A DNA stretch of 64,000 bases from Synechococcus sp. CC9616. Its GTDB lineage: Bacteria > Cyanobacteriota > Cyanobacteriia > PCC-6307 > Cyanobiaceae. The position numbers and the translations under genes are program-made. Positions 19,102-29,589 of the stretch are shown here, piece after piece (the first letter of the stretch is position 1; the number at the start of each line of letters is the position of its first letter). Location: the NCBI RefSeq assembly GCF_000515235.1, contig NZ_KI911558.1:2269466-2333465 (forward strand), given 5' to 3'. The notes under the pieces were generated by a model. That model was not told the origin of the DNA. It saw only the letters and a program-made list of their open reading frames with translations, and did no database searches.

Positions 19102-19464
19102 ATGTTCGCCCTGCCCGGCTACGACGCCTTCCTCGGCTTTCTACTGATCGCCGCTGCCGTCCCGGTTTTGGCACTGATCACCAACAAGCTGTTGGCTCCC
19201 AGGAGCCGCGCAGGTGAGCGCCAGCTCACCTACGAATCCGGCATGGAACCGATCGGCGGGGCCTGGATTCAGTTCAATATCCGCTACTACATGTTTGCCC
19301 TGGTCTTCGTCATTTTTGACGTGGAGACCGTTTTTCTCTATCCATGGGCTGTTGCATTTCATCGATTGGGCCTTCTGGCCTTCATCGAAGCGCTGATTTT
19401 CATCGCAATCCTGCTAGTGGCCCTCGCCTATGCCTGGCGCAAGGGCGCCCTTGAGTGGAGCTGA
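19102..19464 (+). CDS. ndhC: NAD(P)H-quinone oxidoreductase subunit 3
   Basis: A 120-residue membrane subunit of the cyanobacterial NDH-1 complex. Three helices are visible, with the conserved loop [16 protein letters not shown] then [18 protein letters not shown] and FLYPWAV. The frame opens upstream (19069), but ATG at 19102 gives the family N-terminus. First gene of ndhC-ndhK-ndhJ, 3 bases before ndhK and divergent from rubredoxin. Confidence 0.95.
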   Translation: MFALPGYDAFLGFLLIAAAVPVLALITNKLLAPRSRAGERQLTYESGMEPIGGAWIQFNIRYYMFALVFVIFDVETVFLYPWAVAFHRLGLLAFIEALIFIAILLVALAYAWRKGALEWS

Positions 19465-19467
19465 GCC

Positions 19468-20205
19468 ATGACTGAACTTTCACCCCCTTCCATCACAGCC
19501 GTCCGCGATCTGCGCGAAGCGACATGTGGCCCCATCGGTGCACCTCAGGTCACCACAGACCTGAGCGAGAACGTCATCCTCACGAGCCTCGATGATCTGC
19601 ACAACTGGGCCCGACTGAGCAGTCTTTGGCCTTTGCTCTATGGCACAGCATGTTGCTTCATTGAATTCGCAGCCCTGATCGGGTCTCGCTTTGACTTTGA
19701 TCGTTTCGGTTTGGTGCCCAGAAGCTCACCGCGACAAGCTGATCTTCTGATCGTCGCAGGCACTGTCACCATGAAAATGGCGCCTGCGCTGGTTCGGCTC
19801 TACGAGCAGATGCCGGAGCCGAAATATGTGATTGCCATGGGGGCATGCACGATCACCGGCGGCATGTTCAGTGCCGATTCCACAACAGCTGTCCGGGGAG
19901 TCGACAAGTTGATTCCGGTTGATCTCTATCTGCCGGGATGTCCCCCCAGGCCCGAATCGATCTTCGATGCCGTGATCAAGCTCCGTAAGAAAGTGGGCAA
20001 CGATTCCATCGCTGAGCGTCATCAGCATCAGCAGACCCACCGCTACATCACTCTGTCCCATCAGATGAAACGGGTGGAACCCGCTGTGACTGGCCAGTAT
20101 CTGCGCGCCGACACCCAACGTGAAGCCCTCGCTGCAGCTCCTGGGCAGGCATTGGTGACGGATGCGGCCGTTCTTACCCCTGCTGCTGAACCCGTTGAGT
20201 CATGA
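19468..20205 (+). CDS. ndhK: NAD(P)H-quinone oxidoreductase subunit K
   Basis: A 245-residue peripheral-arm subunit that holds the N2-type 4Fe-4S cluster. The cluster ligands are visible in [21 protein letters not shown] and [20 protein letters not shown] is also conserved. The C-terminal 60 residues are a less conserved extension. The stop overlaps the ndhJ start (ATGA at 20202). Confidence 0.96.
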   Translation: MTELSPPSITAVRDLREATCGPIGAPQVTTDLSENVILTSLDDLHNWARLSSLWPLLYGTACCFIEFAALIGSRFDFDRFGLVPRSSPRQADLLIVAGTVTMKMAPALVRLYEQMPEPKYVIAMGACTITGGMFSADSTTAVRGVDKLIPVDLYLPGCPPRPESIFDAVIKLRKKVGNDSIAERHQHQQTHRYITLSHQMKRVEPAVTGQYLRADTQREALAAAPGQALVTDAAVLTPAAEPVES

Positions 20206-20768
20206 CCGAAACACCGGCTACCCCGCCAGCACCTGAGAATGACTCTTCGGCAGTTGTGGCCTCTGAGCCTGGCAAGGTCAGTCAGTGGTTAGCCGAGCAG
20301 GGCTTCGAGCACGCTGTCCTCGATCCCGATCACGTTGGAGTTGAACAGATCGGAGTTGACGCGCCGATGCTTCCGATCCTTGCTGCGGCCCTGAAGGCCC
20401 ATGGCTTTGATTACCTGCAGGTGCAGGGGGGGTACGACGAGGGACCCGGCAAAAAGCTTGTCTGCTTCTACCACTTTCTGGCCATGGCCGAACAAGTGGA
20501 GGCCATGGCGCATTCCCCAGACGTTCAACCCCGAGAAGTTCGCCTCAAGGTGTTTCTCGATCGCGAAGGGACGCCGACCCTGCCTTCGATTTATGGATTA
20601 TTCCGCGGTGCCGATTGGCAAGAACGTGAAACCTTCGACATGTACGGCATCCAGTTTGAGGGGCACCCCCATCCGAAGCGGCTACTGATGCCGGAGGACT
20701 GGAAGGGATGGCCCTTGCGGAAGGACTACGTACAGCCTGACTTTTACGAAATGCAGGACGCTTACTGA
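20202..20768 (+). CDS. ndhJ: NAD(P)H-quinone oxidoreductase subunit J
   Basis: A 188-residue peripheral-arm subunit (NuoC/30 kDa family) of NDH-1. It shows [40 protein letters not shown], and [17 protein letters not shown], the family signature. The N-terminal 40 residues are variable. Its last 7 bases overlap the convergent yvcK-like gene. Confidence 0.96.
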   Translation: MTETPATPPAPENDSSAVVASEPGKVSQWLAEQGFEHAVLDPDHVGVEQIGVDAPMLPILAAALKAHGFDYLQVQGGYDEGPGKKLVCFYHFLAMAEQVEAMAHSPDVQPREVRLKVFLDREGTPTLPSIYGLFRGADWQERETFDMYGIQFEGHPHPKRLLMPEDWKGWPLRKDYVQPDFYEMQDAY

Positions 20769-22168
20769 TCGCGCCCTGTGGCTTCACGACGATGCTTCCG
20801 GTAAAAACGCATCACAGCTAAAGCCAGGCTGCGTGGATCATGCCGCAGGGTGGCCGTTGGACGGGCGCCCTGCAATGGCGCCTGCATGACGTCGTATCCA
20901 TCCTGGCGAAGACTGTCCAGGTTGCAGATCACCGGATCAGCTCCACGGGACCGGTAATGCTCCACCAAAGGGGATGATCCGAGATCATCCTGTGCCAGAA
21001 CAGCCGTGAACAAACGCCGGCTGATGCCGATGCTGGCGAGCTGTGCCTCGATTGCCCGTAGATGGCCGCTGACATCCAGTCCATCCGTCTCTCCGGGCTG
21101 GGTCATCAGATTGCAGATGTAGAGCCTCGGGGCGCGACTGGCCTGAATGGCGGACACCAGCTCTGGAACCAGAAGGTTGGGAAGCAGGGAGGTGTACAAA
21201 CTGCCAGGCCCCAGCAGGATCAGATCGGCATTGGCGATGGCTTCGAGGGCCCGGGGCAGGGCTGGCGGACGTTCCGGCAGACAGCCAAGGCGCACGATCG
21301 GGCTGGGGGCCTTGCCGATGTTGCTTTCACCCTCGATGCGATCCCCGTTTTCCAGCTCCGCCCATAGGCGCACATCCACGTTGGTGGCCGGAACCACCTG
21401 GCCTTGCACCGCAAGCACCCGACTGGACGCGGTGATGGCCGTCTCCAGGTTGCCGGTGATGGCCGTCAGTGCTGAGAGGAAGAGGTTGCCGAAACTGTGC
21501 CCTTCAAGGCCGCTGCCGGCGGAGAAGCGGTATTGAAACAGGCGCGTCAGCAGGGGCTCCTCGGTGGAGAGGGCGGCAAGGCAGTTGCGGATGTCTCCCG
21601 GTGGCAGAACGCCCAGCTCTCTGCGTAGAACACCGCTGCTACCGCCGTCATCCGCAACGGTGACGACCGCTGTGATGTGACTGCTGTAGCGCTTCAGTCC
21701 GCTAAGCAGTGTCGACAGCCCGGTGCCGCCGCCGATCGCAACGATGTTGGGCCCACGGTTGAGACGGCTCTTGGCTCGCAGCGCATCCACCAGGATCGTG
21801 TCTTTGTCGGGAACGAGGGCGCGCTGAATCGACCCGAAGCTTCTGCTTTGTCCCCAGAGCAGAAGACCGATCCCCAACAGCACTACCAGTGGCCCTGTGA
21901 TCTCGCGCGGCAGCACAGCGGTGATGAAGCTGAGAAACCAGCTGAGGGTTTCCAGGATCCAGTAAATCGGCTTCAAATCGGCCCAGACGGCCGCTCCCAG
22001 CAGGGCCATGAGCAGCCCCAGGCCTGAGGTGAGCACCCAGCGCTTCACCACGAGACCGGGCTGCAGCCAGCGCATGGCGCGGCGGGAGCGCGTCAGCAGA
22101 TCGCGTCGCCGCTGATCTCTCAGCACCTTGGCTTGTCGTTTTCTGCTCTGCGTGGGCACAGGCGCCAA
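20762..22168 (-). CDS. YvcK/CofD-like protein (gluconeogenesis factor family)
   Basis: A 468-residue protein. The N-terminal 120 residues carry two membrane helices ([21 protein letters not shown] and the [19 protein letters not shown] region). The rest is the YvcK/CofD fold: [77 protein letters not shown]. Members bind UDP-sugars and affect carbon metabolism or cell-wall growth in Bacillus; a cyanobacterial role is not settled. The first codon of the frame is TTG (22168); GTG at 22159 and ATG at 22075 are alternatives. Divergent from the ABC gene. Confidence 0.85.
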   Translation of the reverse strand: MAPVPTQSRKRQAKVLRDQRRRDLLTRSRRAMRWLQPGLVVKRWVLTSGLGLLMALLGAAVWADLKPIYWILETLSWFLSFITAVLPREITGPLVVLLGIGLLLWGQSRSFGSIQRALVPDKDTILVDALRAKSRLNRGPNIVAIGGGTGLSTLLSGLKRYSSHITAVVTVADDGGSSGVLRRELGVLPPGDIRNCLAALSTEEPLLTRLFQYRFSAGSGLEGHSFGNLFLSALTAITGNLETAITASSRVLAVQGQVVPATNVDVRLWAELENGDRIEGESNIGKAPSPIVRLGCLPERPPALPRALEAIANADLILLGPGSLYTSLLPNLLVPELVSAIQASRAPRLYICNLMTQPGETDGLDVSGHLRAIEAQLASIGISRRLFTAVLAQDDLGSSPLVEHYRSRGADPVICNLDSLRQDGYDVMQAPLQGARPTATLRHDPRSLALAVMRFYRKHRREATGRDQ

Positions 22169-22251
22169 GAAGCGTGAAAGCAGGGCGTCACCTGAACTGT
22201 ACGGAGGCTGTCGACACCAGCCAGGATGTGGCCCAAACGACGCGTCCCCCC

Positions 22252-23034
22252 GTGACCGAGAACCAACCGGTGGTCGAGATGCGCGACCTCACCATGCAGT
22301 GGGGCTCAAGACGAATTTTGGACGCTGTCAATCTCGACATGCAGCCCGGCGAACGATTGGCAGTGGTGGGCCCGTCCGGTGCGGGAAAGTCCACGGTGCT
22401 GAGACTGTTGGCTGGGTTGCAGATGCCCACCGAGGGAGAACTGAGATTGTTCGGAAAGCCGCAGAGCTATCTGCGCCTGGACCAGGACAATCCTCCTGAT
22501 GTGCGCCTGGTGTTCCAGAACCCCGCCCTGCTGGCGTCGCTCACGGTCGGGGAGAACGTTGGTTTCCTGCTTCGCAAGAAGGGGGGATTGACCGAAAAGG
22601 ACATCAGTGAACGGGTGGAGGCCTGCCTGCAGGAAGTGGGACTGTTTGATGTGGCTGATCTGTATCCCGGGGAGCTGAGTGGCGGAATGCAGAAGCGGGT
22701 GAGTTTTGCCCGGGCCCTGATCGACGATCCGCAGCGCAGTGATCAGACCATGCCCCTGTTGCTCTACGACGAGCCCACGGCTGGTCTCGATCCGGTGGCG
22801 TCCACCAGGATTGAAGACCTGATCGTGAAAACCACCACGGTTGCCAAGGGTTGCTCCGTGGTGGTGAGCCACGTGCGCAGCACGATCGAGCGATCGGCCC
22901 AGCGGGTGGTGATGGTGTACGGAGGCCAGTTTCAGTGGCAGGGATCGGTGGATGAGTTCCGCAGTTCAGACAACCCATTCGTTGAACAGTTCAGGACCGG
23001 TAGCCTTCGCGGACCCATGCAGCCTGCGCACTGA
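22252..23034 (+). CDS. ABC transporter ATP-binding protein, MlaF/lipid-transport type
   Basis: A cytoplasmic ATPase of a lipid or solvent-resistance-type ABC importer. Walker A is VVGPSGAGKST, Q-loop VFQNPALLASLTVGENV, signature GELSGGMQKRVSFARAL, and Walker B LLLYDEPTAGLDP with the following H-loop VVSHV. The frame is open to GTG at 22174; GTG at 22252 fits the family N-terminus better (VTENQPVVEMRDL). It adjoins an MlaD-like gene. The MlaE-type permease is not next to them, so it must be encoded elsewhere if the system is complete. Confidence 0.9.
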   Translation: MTENQPVVEMRDLTMQWGSRRILDAVNLDMQPGERLAVVGPSGAGKSTVLRLLAGLQMPTEGELRLFGKPQSYLRLDQDNPPDVRLVFQNPALLASLTVGENVGFLLRKKGGLTEKDISERVEACLQEVGLFDVADLYPGELSGGMQKRVSFARALIDDPQRSDQTMPLLLYDEPTAGLDPVASTRIEDLIVKTTTVAKGCSVVVSHVRSTIERSAQRVVMVYGGQFQWQGSVDEFRSSDNPFVEQFRTGSLRGPMQPAH

Positions 23035-23040
23035 TTGCCG

Positions 23041-23961
23041 ATGAGACGCAGTGTTCGTGACGCCATCGTTGGTTTCTCCGTGATCGGAGCGATTGTTGGT
23101 TTTGCGGCGACGGTGGCTTGGATGCGCGGCATCCGGATCGGGGCGAGCGAGTGGAGGGTCACAGCCCAGTTTTCAGATGCCTCAGGACTGGCGGAGCGAT
23201 CACCGGTCACCTATCGCGGCATCCTGGTCGGTTCGGTGAAGGCGATCCGTGTCACGCCCGGCGCGGTGGTGGCGGATCTCGAGATCAGTCAGGGCGATCT
23301 CAAGCTGCCGATGCCTGTGACCGCCACCGTTGCCCCGGGGTCACTGCTGGGGGGTGACGCTCAGGTCTCTTTGGTCAGCAAAGGAGTGGCTCTGCCGAAG
23401 GATGCTCCGATGCCCCGATCCGGAGAGTGCGATTCAGCAAAACAGCTCTGTGACGGCGGCACGATTCGTGGATTGCAGGCCCCCAGCATCGCCACCGTCA
23501 CCAGAACGCTGCAGCAGCTTCTTTCTGAAGCAGAAAAGGCGAGGTTGGTGCCGGCTTTGGCTCAATCCACCCGCCAGTTTGAAAACACAGCGAAGGACGC
23601 TTCCCAGTTCCTGGAGAATGCCGAACTCACGACAAAGGAGATCGATGTACTGGTGAAGCAATTGCAGGCTGAAATCGCCAAGGCTGAGCCGATGATTTCC
23701 AACCTCAATGCCGCCACGGCAAATGCTATGAAAGCATCGGCCCATGTGAACAACATCGTGGCGTCTTTGGATAATCCGGCCACCTTGAACGAATTACGTC
23801 AGACCGCATACAACGCCAGCCAGCTCACCGCAAAGATTGATGCGGTTGGCGGCGATGTTGAGAAGCTCACCTCTGATCCGGAATTTATGAAGGGTTTGCG
23901 CAACGTCACCATCGGGTTAGGAGAATTGTTCTCTGAGATTTATCCAGCAGAAACGAATTAA
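23041..23961 (+). CDS. MlaD/MCE-domain substrate-binding protein
   Basis: A membrane-anchored lipid-binding component, 306 residues. An N-terminal helix (DAIVGFSVIGAIVGFAATVAWM) anchors it. The MCE domain is at about residues 35-115 (YRGILVGSVKAIRV, VTATVAPGSLLGGDAQVSL). The rest is a long helical, coiled-coil-prone tail. In cyanobacteria and plastids (TGD2 type) this family moves phospholipids between membranes. It follows the ATPase gene by 6 bases. ATG at 23041 is preferred over TTG at 23035. Confidence 0.88.
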   Translation: MRRSVRDAIVGFSVIGAIVGFAATVAWMRGIRIGASEWRVTAQFSDASGLAERSPVTYRGILVGSVKAIRVTPGAVVADLEISQGDLKLPMPVTATVAPGSLLGGDAQVSLVSKGVALPKDAPMPRSGECDSAKQLCDGGTIRGLQAPSIATVTRTLQQLLSEAEKARLVPALAQSTRQFENTAKDASQFLENAELTTKEIDVLVKQLQAEIAKAEPMISNLNAATANAMKASAHVNNIVASLDNPATLNELRQTAYNASQLTAKIDAVGGDVEKLTSDPEFMKGLRNVTIGLGELFSEIYPAETN

Positions 23962-23998
23962 GCACGATAAATACACGGCTTAGTGCCTATATCGTGCT
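23961..23998. terminator. Stem-loop between mlaD-like gene and chlD
   Basis: AGCACGATA (23961-23969) and TATCGTGCT (23990-23998) pair perfectly over 9 bases, with a smaller CAC/GTG stem inside. The hairpin lies between two convergent genes and overlaps the last bases of both. No clear T-run follows on either strand, so its terminator role is tentative. Confidence 0.45.
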
Positions 23999-26062
23999 GA
24001 TGGCATCCATCGCCACCGCTGCAATGGCCTGATCGCTGGCTTTGGGCAGTTGGACATATTTCCCTCCCGCGGCTTCAGCCAGGTCTTTGCCCATGCCACT
24101 GCCGATGAATTTCCGCTCCGTGTCGATCACCAGCAATTTGATGCCGAGCATGCGGTAGCGCGCTGCCACATCCAGAACCTCCTGTTTGAGGTCGGGTTTG
24201 TCCTCGCCCTCCAGCTCCGGTTGCCCCAGAGAGGTGCTCAGTGGAACGTTGCCGCGCCCATCGGTGATCGCCACGACAACCACCTGGCTGAGATCGCCGG
24301 TGGCCAGAGCATTGGCGCCGACGCGGGCCGCCTGGGTCAGGCCATGGGCCAGCGGTGAGCCACCACCACAGGGCATCGACTCCAGTCGCCGGCGGGCGGC
24401 GGTGATGGAGCGTGTGGGCGGCAGCAGCACCTCGGCCTGATCGCCACGGAATGGGATCAGGGCCACCTCATCGCGGTTTTCGTAGGCCTCAGTGAGAAGA
24501 CGGATCACGGCACCTTTGGCGCTCTGCATGCGGTTCAGGGCCATCGATCCGCTGGCATCCACCAGAAACACCACCAGAGCCCCGGCCTTGCGCTGCAGCA
24601 ACTTGGCGCGCAGGTCGCCTTCCTCAACGATCACGGTTCGTTCCGGCTGCCGTTCGCGGCGCACCTTCTGATACGGGGCGGCGGCTCGAAGCGTTGCGTC
24701 CACGGCAATGCGCCGGACGGGCCCGCGGGGCAACATCGGTTTCACGTACCGACCGCGGCTGTCACTCATCACCATCGAACGGCTGCCGCTGCTGCCGCTT
24801 TTGCTCTTCGCGGCATTGAACAGCAGCAGATCGGGATCGATGGCCACCGCCTCGGGGTCGAGCATGAATTCCTCCGGGATTGAAGGGGGTGCCTGATCCT
24901 CTGGAGTGTCGTCCTCGTCTTCGTTGTCGGGTTCGTCGTCGTCCTCGTTGCTGTCCTCCGGGGGTTCCTGCTCCTCATCCGGCGGCGTTTCTCCTTCTGG
25001 TGGCGGCGGCGGCTCCTGCTCCTGCGGCGGGGGTGGCTCCATCTGCTGATCCGGTGGCGGCAGCTGGGAAGCGCGCGGAGCAATCACCAGCGCCACCGCA
25101 ACCTGGAGGTCGTCGGCTTCGACTCGATCGCGGCCGCTCAGAGCGGCATGGGCGCGAGCGACCCGTACGGCGTAGAGCTCCGAACGGTGACCTTCCACAC
25201 CGCCACGGATCGCTTCGTTGACGAGATATTGAATCTGCTCGTGGCTGATCTGAACATCCGGCAGCCATTGGCGCGCGAGCAGCAGCTGGGTGGCCAGGGC
25301 ATCGGTCTCCTCCGCCCAGGTCTCCGCGAAGGAGCGGCTGCACTGGCCATGGTTCAACACCGCATTGGTGATCTCCACGCGCTGTTCGGTCGTGACCAGT
25401 TGATTGGCCGAAAGGGCGATGGCAAAGCGATCCAGCAAGTGATCGCGCACATTGCCCTCCTCGGGGTTGTACGTCGCAATCAGCAGCGGGCGACAGGGGT
25501 GGCTGAGGCTGAGCCCCTCCCGTTCCACCCGGTTTTCGCCGCTGCCCACAGCCGCCAGCATCAGGTTCACGATGCCGTCGTCGAGCAGGTTGAGTTCATC
25601 GACGTAGAGCACGCCGCGGTGGGCATCGGCCAGCAGGCCCGGTTGGAACACGGCACTGCCGCTGGAGAGTGAGGCGGCCACATCAACAGCACCGATTAAG
25701 CGATCTTCCGTGATGCCGAGGGGGATCTGAACGAAAGGCGCTGGGATCACCTTGGAGGGGGCATCACCGCTGATCTGCCCACGTGTGGTGGGATCCCATT
25801 CCTCGGGATTCTGTGGATCGAGATTGCGTCCCACGCCGCTGATCGCATCGAGAATGTCGATCGGTGGCAGCAGGGCATGGAGGCCGCGAGCGAGCACGGA
25901 TTTGCCGGTTCCGCGTCCACCTGCAATGACCACGCCGCCTAAGCCTGGATCGACGGCCGCCAGAAGCAGGGCCAGTTTCAACGTGCCGTGGCCGGTGATC
26001 GCAGCCAGCGGGAAAGCACGGATGGCCCGGTCGTCCTTTGCCGCTACACCGCTTGCCACCAT
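23987..26062 (-). CDS. chlD: Magnesium chelatase subunit D
   Basis: Inserts Mg into protoporphyrin IX together with ChlI and ChlH, the first committed chlorophyll step. The 691-residue protein has an N-terminal AAA+ module ([49 protein letters not shown]). A Pro/Gln and then Asp/Glu-rich linker follows (about 345-420). The C-terminal VWA domain has the metal-site motif [12 protein letters not shown]. The ATG at 26062 leaves a 38-base divergent gap to folK; the frame stays open to 26134. The acidic linker is normal for ChlD. Confidence 0.95.
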   Translation of the reverse strand: MVASGVAAKDDRAIRAFPLAAITGHGTLKLALLLAAVDPGLGGVVIAGGRGTGKSVLARGLHALLPPIDILDAISGVGRNLDPQNPEEWDPTTRGQISGDAPSKVIPAPFVQIPLGITEDRLIGAVDVAASLSSGSAVFQPGLLADAHRGVLYVDELNLLDDGIVNLMLAAVGSGENRVEREGLSLSHPCRPLLIATYNPEEGNVRDHLLDRFAIALSANQLVTTEQRVEITNAVLNHGQCSRSFAETWAEETDALATQLLLARQWLPDVQISHEQIQYLVNEAIRGGVEGHRSELYAVRVARAHAALSGRDRVEADDLQVAVALVIAPRASQLPPPDQQMEPPPPQEQEPPPPPEGETPPDEEQEPPEDSNEDDDEPDNEDEDDTPEDQAPPSIPEEFMLDPEAVAIDPDLLLFNAAKSKSGSSGSRSMVMSDSRGRYVKPMLPRGPVRRIAVDATLRAAAPYQKVRRERQPERTVIVEEGDLRAKLLQRKAGALVVFLVDASGSMALNRMQSAKGAVIRLLTEAYENRDEVALIPFRGDQAEVLLPPTRSITAARRRLESMPCGGGSPLAHGLTQAARVGANALATGDLSQVVVVAITDGRGNVPLSTSLGQPELEGEDKPDLKQEVLDVAARYRMLGIKLLVIDTERKFIGSGMGKDLAEAAGGKYVQLPKASDQAIAAVAMDAISTI

Positions 26063-26100
26063 GGACGCGTCGAGTTCCTTTGTGCCGGCCAGTCTCGCCG

Positions 26101-26610
26101 ATGCCCTTTTCAGACGATGCAGCCTTGGAGGCACCGTTGGCGGTGGCCCTGGGGGCGAATCAGCCCAGTGCGATTGGTGGGCCGCGGCAGACGCTCGCGG
26201 CGGTGCGTCCCCTTTTGGAAGAGCAACTCAAGGCCTGGGCTGATCAGCCATTGCAGTTTTATTGGTCAGCTCTGCTGACCACCGATCCGGTGGGGCCTGT
26301 GGAGCAACCCTGTTACCTCAATGGTGTGTTGCTGGTGAGGAAGATCGCAGCGGAACCGTCAGAAACTTCGGCTTTACAGCTTCTGGATCGGCTGCATGGG
26401 CTGGAGCGTCGGTTCGGCCGTGATCGTGAGCGGGAACAGCGCTGGGGACCACGAACCCTTGATCTCGACCTGTTGTTCTGGGGGGAATTGCGGCTGGACA
26501 CTCCTCGGGTGGTGCTGCCCCATCCCCGTCTGCACCTGAGAACGTTCGTTCTGGAGCCCTTGCTGCAGGTGATGCAGTCACATCACAAAGTCTCTGGCCA
26601 TGGAGAGTGA
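26101..26610 (+). CDS. folK: 2-amino-4-hydroxy-6-hydroxymethyldihydropteridine pyrophosphokinase
   Basis: Transfers pyrophosphate to the pterin in folate synthesis. The 169-residue protein shows VALGANQP near the N-terminus, then [31 protein letters not shown] and [17 protein letters not shown], which together are diagnostic. ATG at 26101 gives the expected N-terminus. The 3' end overlaps the convergent RTX protein gene by 33 bases. Confidence 0.93.
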   Translation: MPFSDDAALEAPLAVALGANQPSAIGGPRQTLAAVRPLLEEQLKAWADQPLQFYWSALLTTDPVGPVEQPCYLNGVLLVRKIAAEPSETSALQLLDRLHGLERRFGRDREREQRWGPRTLDLDLLFWGELRLDTPRVVLPHPRLHLRTFVLEPLLQVMQSHHKVSGHGE

Positions 26611-28800
26611 CTCACCCAACCCTTTCACTTTGGCAATCAGATCATCGTCCTTGTAAATCAAGGCGTCTCCCTTCCTGGATGTGATCTCGATCTCTCTCAA
26701 TCCTTCGCTTACCTGGATCAGATCATCATTGGGATCGAAATCAGCGATCACGTCATAACCAGTTCCTCCTTTGACGATGAAGAGATCGCTTCCGCTATCT
26801 CCCCAGAGACGATCCTTTCCTTTGCCTCCGATCAGCTCATCATCACCTTGTCCACCCTTGAGTTGATCTTTTCCATCTCCTCCATGGAGGACATCGTTAC
26901 CCCTCAAACCTGAAATCTTGTCATGGCCCTTCAACCCGGTCAGCTCATCATCGCCTTGTGTGCCTGAAAGGATGTCGCGACGCTTTGTCCCGGATTGCCT
27001 GCTCCCGCGTTCTTTCTCATTGAAGATTGTGTTGGAGACAAAGAGAGAGGCCCCTTCTGAATCTTCAATTGTGTAAGAGAATTCAATCAATGTTGAGGAT
27101 TCACGATCGGGAGTGAACAACCAGGTGTCGTTGTCTTTCTGTTCGAGTGAACCTCCAGAAGTCTGCAGGCCACTGATACTCAACTGATCGCCATCGGGGT
27201 CGCTGTAGCCCTTGAGAAGATCACGGGACCGAATCAGAATGGCGGAACTTTCACTTGTTCTGGCTTTGAAATTGCTGTTTGACTGTTTGAACGATGCTGT
27301 ACCACCGCTCTTTAATGGAGCATTGTTGAATGAAAGGATCTCGACAGATTGAGTAGCGGCTGTGATTCCTCCGTTACCATCTGAGACGTCGTAACTCAGT
27401 TTTGCTGTACCAGTGAAATCGTTTTTGGGAGTCAATGACCAGGTTTTGTCATTGATATTTTTGACTGTCCCATTATTTGCCTTGAGATCATTGATAAAAA
27501 GAGAATGTCCATCTAAATCTGTATAACCTTTCAGTAGGTCCGAGGATTTGACGAATATTGTTTTGTTGACTTTTCCATCGTCCAGATCAGCTGCTGAGCC
27601 AGTGAGTTTTGGGAGGTTGTTAAGGACCTTGAATGATTGGTTGGCTTTGGAAGTTCGTCCGTATGGGTCCATGACGTCATAGCTTAGTGTAATTACACCT
27701 GTGAAATTCTCCTCGGGCGTTAATGTCCACGATGTGTTGTTGATCGCCTCGATCTTGCCGTTATTTGCTTTAAGCCTGCTAATAGATAGAAGGTCTTTGT
27801 CGGCATCGGTAAAGCCAGCCAAAAAATCAGATGACTTGAGCTCTACGACCTGATTGACTGTTGTGGAGTCCAGCTCTGCTCGCTCGCCTGTCAGAGAGGG
27901 AGCGTCATTAACATTCTTGAGGCTAAAACTGTTGGATGCTGCAATCGAGTTGCTGTTGCCGTCGTTGATTCGATAGTTAATGTCAACCGTTCCGAAATAA
28001 TCGCTGTTCGGATTAAAGGTCCAAGAGCCATCGCTGTTTTCTGAAACCTTTCCATTGCTTGCCTCCATCTCTACGACGGTAAGGTTGTCTCCATCTGCAT
28101 CAGAAAAACCTTCTAAAAGGTCAGCTTTCCTCAACGTGTAACTTGCGTCTTCTCTGCCTGTTTTCAGGATTGCTTTCTCGCCGGTAAGGGCTGGTTTGTT
28201 ATTGGATTGAACGACTTTAAATAATTTTGAGGCGTTAATCTCTCCGCCTTTGCCGTCATAAACTAAGTAGTTAAGTGTGATTATTCCGGTCTGGTTTTTT
28301 TCTGGTGTGTATGTCCAGCTGGTTCCTGTTTGAGAGAGGACTCCCTTGTCTTCGTTGGCTACTAGGTCGCTCACGGAGAGAGTGTCTCCGTCTATGTCTG
28401 TAAATCCCTGAAGTAATTGGGCTGATGTGAATGTTAATGACGAATCGTTTATTATTTCGGGAAATGTGAATTGAGTGCCAGTCTTTTTAGGTGCATCATT
28501 GACAGGTTTGATTTCAAATATGTTGGAACCGTTTGTCCAGCCATTGTCGTCTTTGACGACGTATGTGAGTGTTACCGTTCCGTTGTAATTGTTTTCTGGG
28601 GTGAACTTAAAGCCCTTATTGGAGGGATCCGATGTGATGACGCCTCTGTCTGCGGAGAGGCTTTCAATGCTCAGTGTTCCTGACCCTTCGTAGTTTGTCA
28701 GCAGGTCTGCTTCGTAGAGAAAGATTGGCTGATCTTCAAGTGTTGCGGCGAGTTCTAGCGGTTGCGTTGGTTGTGTTTTGCCTTTGAGTAGAGGAGCCAT
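26578..28800 (-). CDS. Secreted protein with tandem cadherin-like repeats and RTX C-terminus
   Basis: A 740-residue protein with no signal peptide. About six cadherin-like/VCBS-type repeats of 90-100 residues run from residue 15 to about 590. They are marked by recurring SDADGDNLTV-like, SWTFNPN-like and GTVDINYRIND-like segments. RTX nonapeptides follow (about 604-690: GTQGDDELTGLKGHDKISGL, GGDGKDQLKGGQGDDELIGG), then a C-terminal tail. RTX proteins of this kind bind calcium and leave through type I exporters such as the one at 6475-10697. I see no enzyme motif, so adhesion or surface coating is likely. The gene is clearly more A+T rich than its neighbours. The first repeats match those in the protease at 31165-33162. 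Confidence 0.85.
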   Translation of the reverse strand: MAPLLKGKTQPTQPLELAATLEDQPIFLYEADLLTNYEGSGTLSIESLSADRGVITSDPSNKGFKFTPENNYNGTVTLTYVVKDDNGWTNGSNIFEIKPVNDAPKKTGTQFTFPEIINDSSLTFTSAQLLQGFTDIDGDTLSVSDLVANEDKGVLSQTGTSWTYTPEKNQTGIITLNYLVYDGKGGEINASKLFKVVQSNNKPALTGEKAILKTGREDASYTLRKADLLEGFSDADGDNLTVVEMEASNGKVSENSDGSWTFNPNSDYFGTVDINYRINDGNSNSIAASNSFSLKNVNDAPSLTGERAELDSTTVNQVVELKSSDFLAGFTDADKDLLSISRLKANNGKIEAINNTSWTLTPEENFTGVITLSYDVMDPYGRTSKANQSFKVLNNLPKLTGSAADLDDGKVNKTIFVKSSDLLKGYTDLDGHSLFINDLKANNGTVKNINDKTWSLTPKNDFTGTAKLSYDVSDGNGGITAATQSVEILSFNNAPLKSGGTASFKQSNSNFKARTSESSAILIRSRDLLKGYSDPDGDQLSISGLQTSGGSLEQKDNDTWLFTPDRESSTLIEFSYTIEDSEGASLFVSNTIFNEKERGSRQSGTKRRDILSGTQGDDELTGLKGHDKISGLRGNDVLHGGDGKDQLKGGQGDDELIGGKGKDRLWGDSGSDLFIVKGGTGYDVIADFDPNDDLIQVSEGLREIEITSRKGDALIYKDDDLIAKVKGLGESLSMARDFVM

Positions 28801-29025
28801 TGCGTTGATTCTTCGATACGCATATTGTTTCTTTTGTGGTGATCTCTTGAACCCCCCATTTGGGTGATGTCTGTCTGAGCATTGGCCGAGGACTCTCAGG
28901 CGTTATTCAGATTCTTCCGATAAACAATCTGGCTTGTGTCTTTGGTGTGATGGATGGTTTCTGCCAAGTGATCAGCGGAACCAAGCGGATTACAGCCATG
29001 CTGTTAGACCTTTTGCCTGTTCCTC
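28801..29025. other. Divergent intergenic region, RTX gene / Nudix gene
   Basis: 225 bases upstream of both the RTX protein gene (minus strand) and the Nudix gene (plus strand). It presumably holds both promoters. I could not pick out a convincing promoter box, hairpin or small gene. Confidence 0.4.
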
Positions 29026-29589
29026 ATGGCGCCGCTGCCGACTCCAGAGCCCTACGCGTTACTGGATGCCGTCGATGCGCTTGATGCGGGCAAGATTCGC
29101 TTTGAGCGCAATCGGATCAAGTTGCCGATGGGCGTTGAAGGCACCTTCGGCATCATTCGCCATCCCGGGGCTTCGTTAGCGGTTCCGATCACCAACGACG
29201 GCCAGGTGGTGGTGCTGCGCCAATACCGTTTTGCCGTGCAGGCGCGGTTGCTCGAATTCCCCGCCGGCACCCTGGAGGAGGGTGAGGACCCGCTGGATTC
29301 GATGAAGCGCGAGCTCGGTGAGGAAGCCGGCTACAGCGCTGAGCGGTGGGACGCCCTGGGCCCGATGCTGCCTTGCCCCGGCTACTCCGATGAGGTGATC
29401 CACTGCTTCCTGGCGCGCGAACTTACCCCCCTGGAGAACCCGCCGGCGGGAGACGACGATGAAGATCTCGAGGTGTTGCTGATGAGCCCAGCCGCCCTTG
29501 ATGCGGCTTTGGCCTCGGGCGATGAATGGCTGGATGGCAAGAGCATCACCGCCTGGTACCGCGCCAAACAATTGCTGGGTCTGGCATGA
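29026..29589 (+). CDS. Nudix hydrolase, ADP-ribose pyrophosphatase type
   Basis: A 187-residue hydrolase for nucleoside diphosphates linked to another group, probably ADP-ribose. The Nudix box is complete: GTLEEGEDPLDSMKRELGEE followed by AGY. The N-terminal GVEGTFGIIRHPGASLAVPI and VVLRQYRFAVQARLLEFPAG fit the ADP-ribose pyrophosphatase group. The stop overlaps the photolyase start (ATGA at 29586), so the pair is probably one operon. Confidence 0.9.
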   Translation: MAPLPTPEPYALLDAVDALDAGKIRFERNRIKLPMGVEGTFGIIRHPGASLAVPITNDGQVVVLRQYRFAVQARLLEFPAGTLEEGEDPLDSMKRELGEEAGYSAERWDALGPMLPCPGYSDEVIHCFLARELTPLENPPAGDDDEDLEVLLMSPAALDAALASGDEWLDGKSITAWYRAKQLLGLA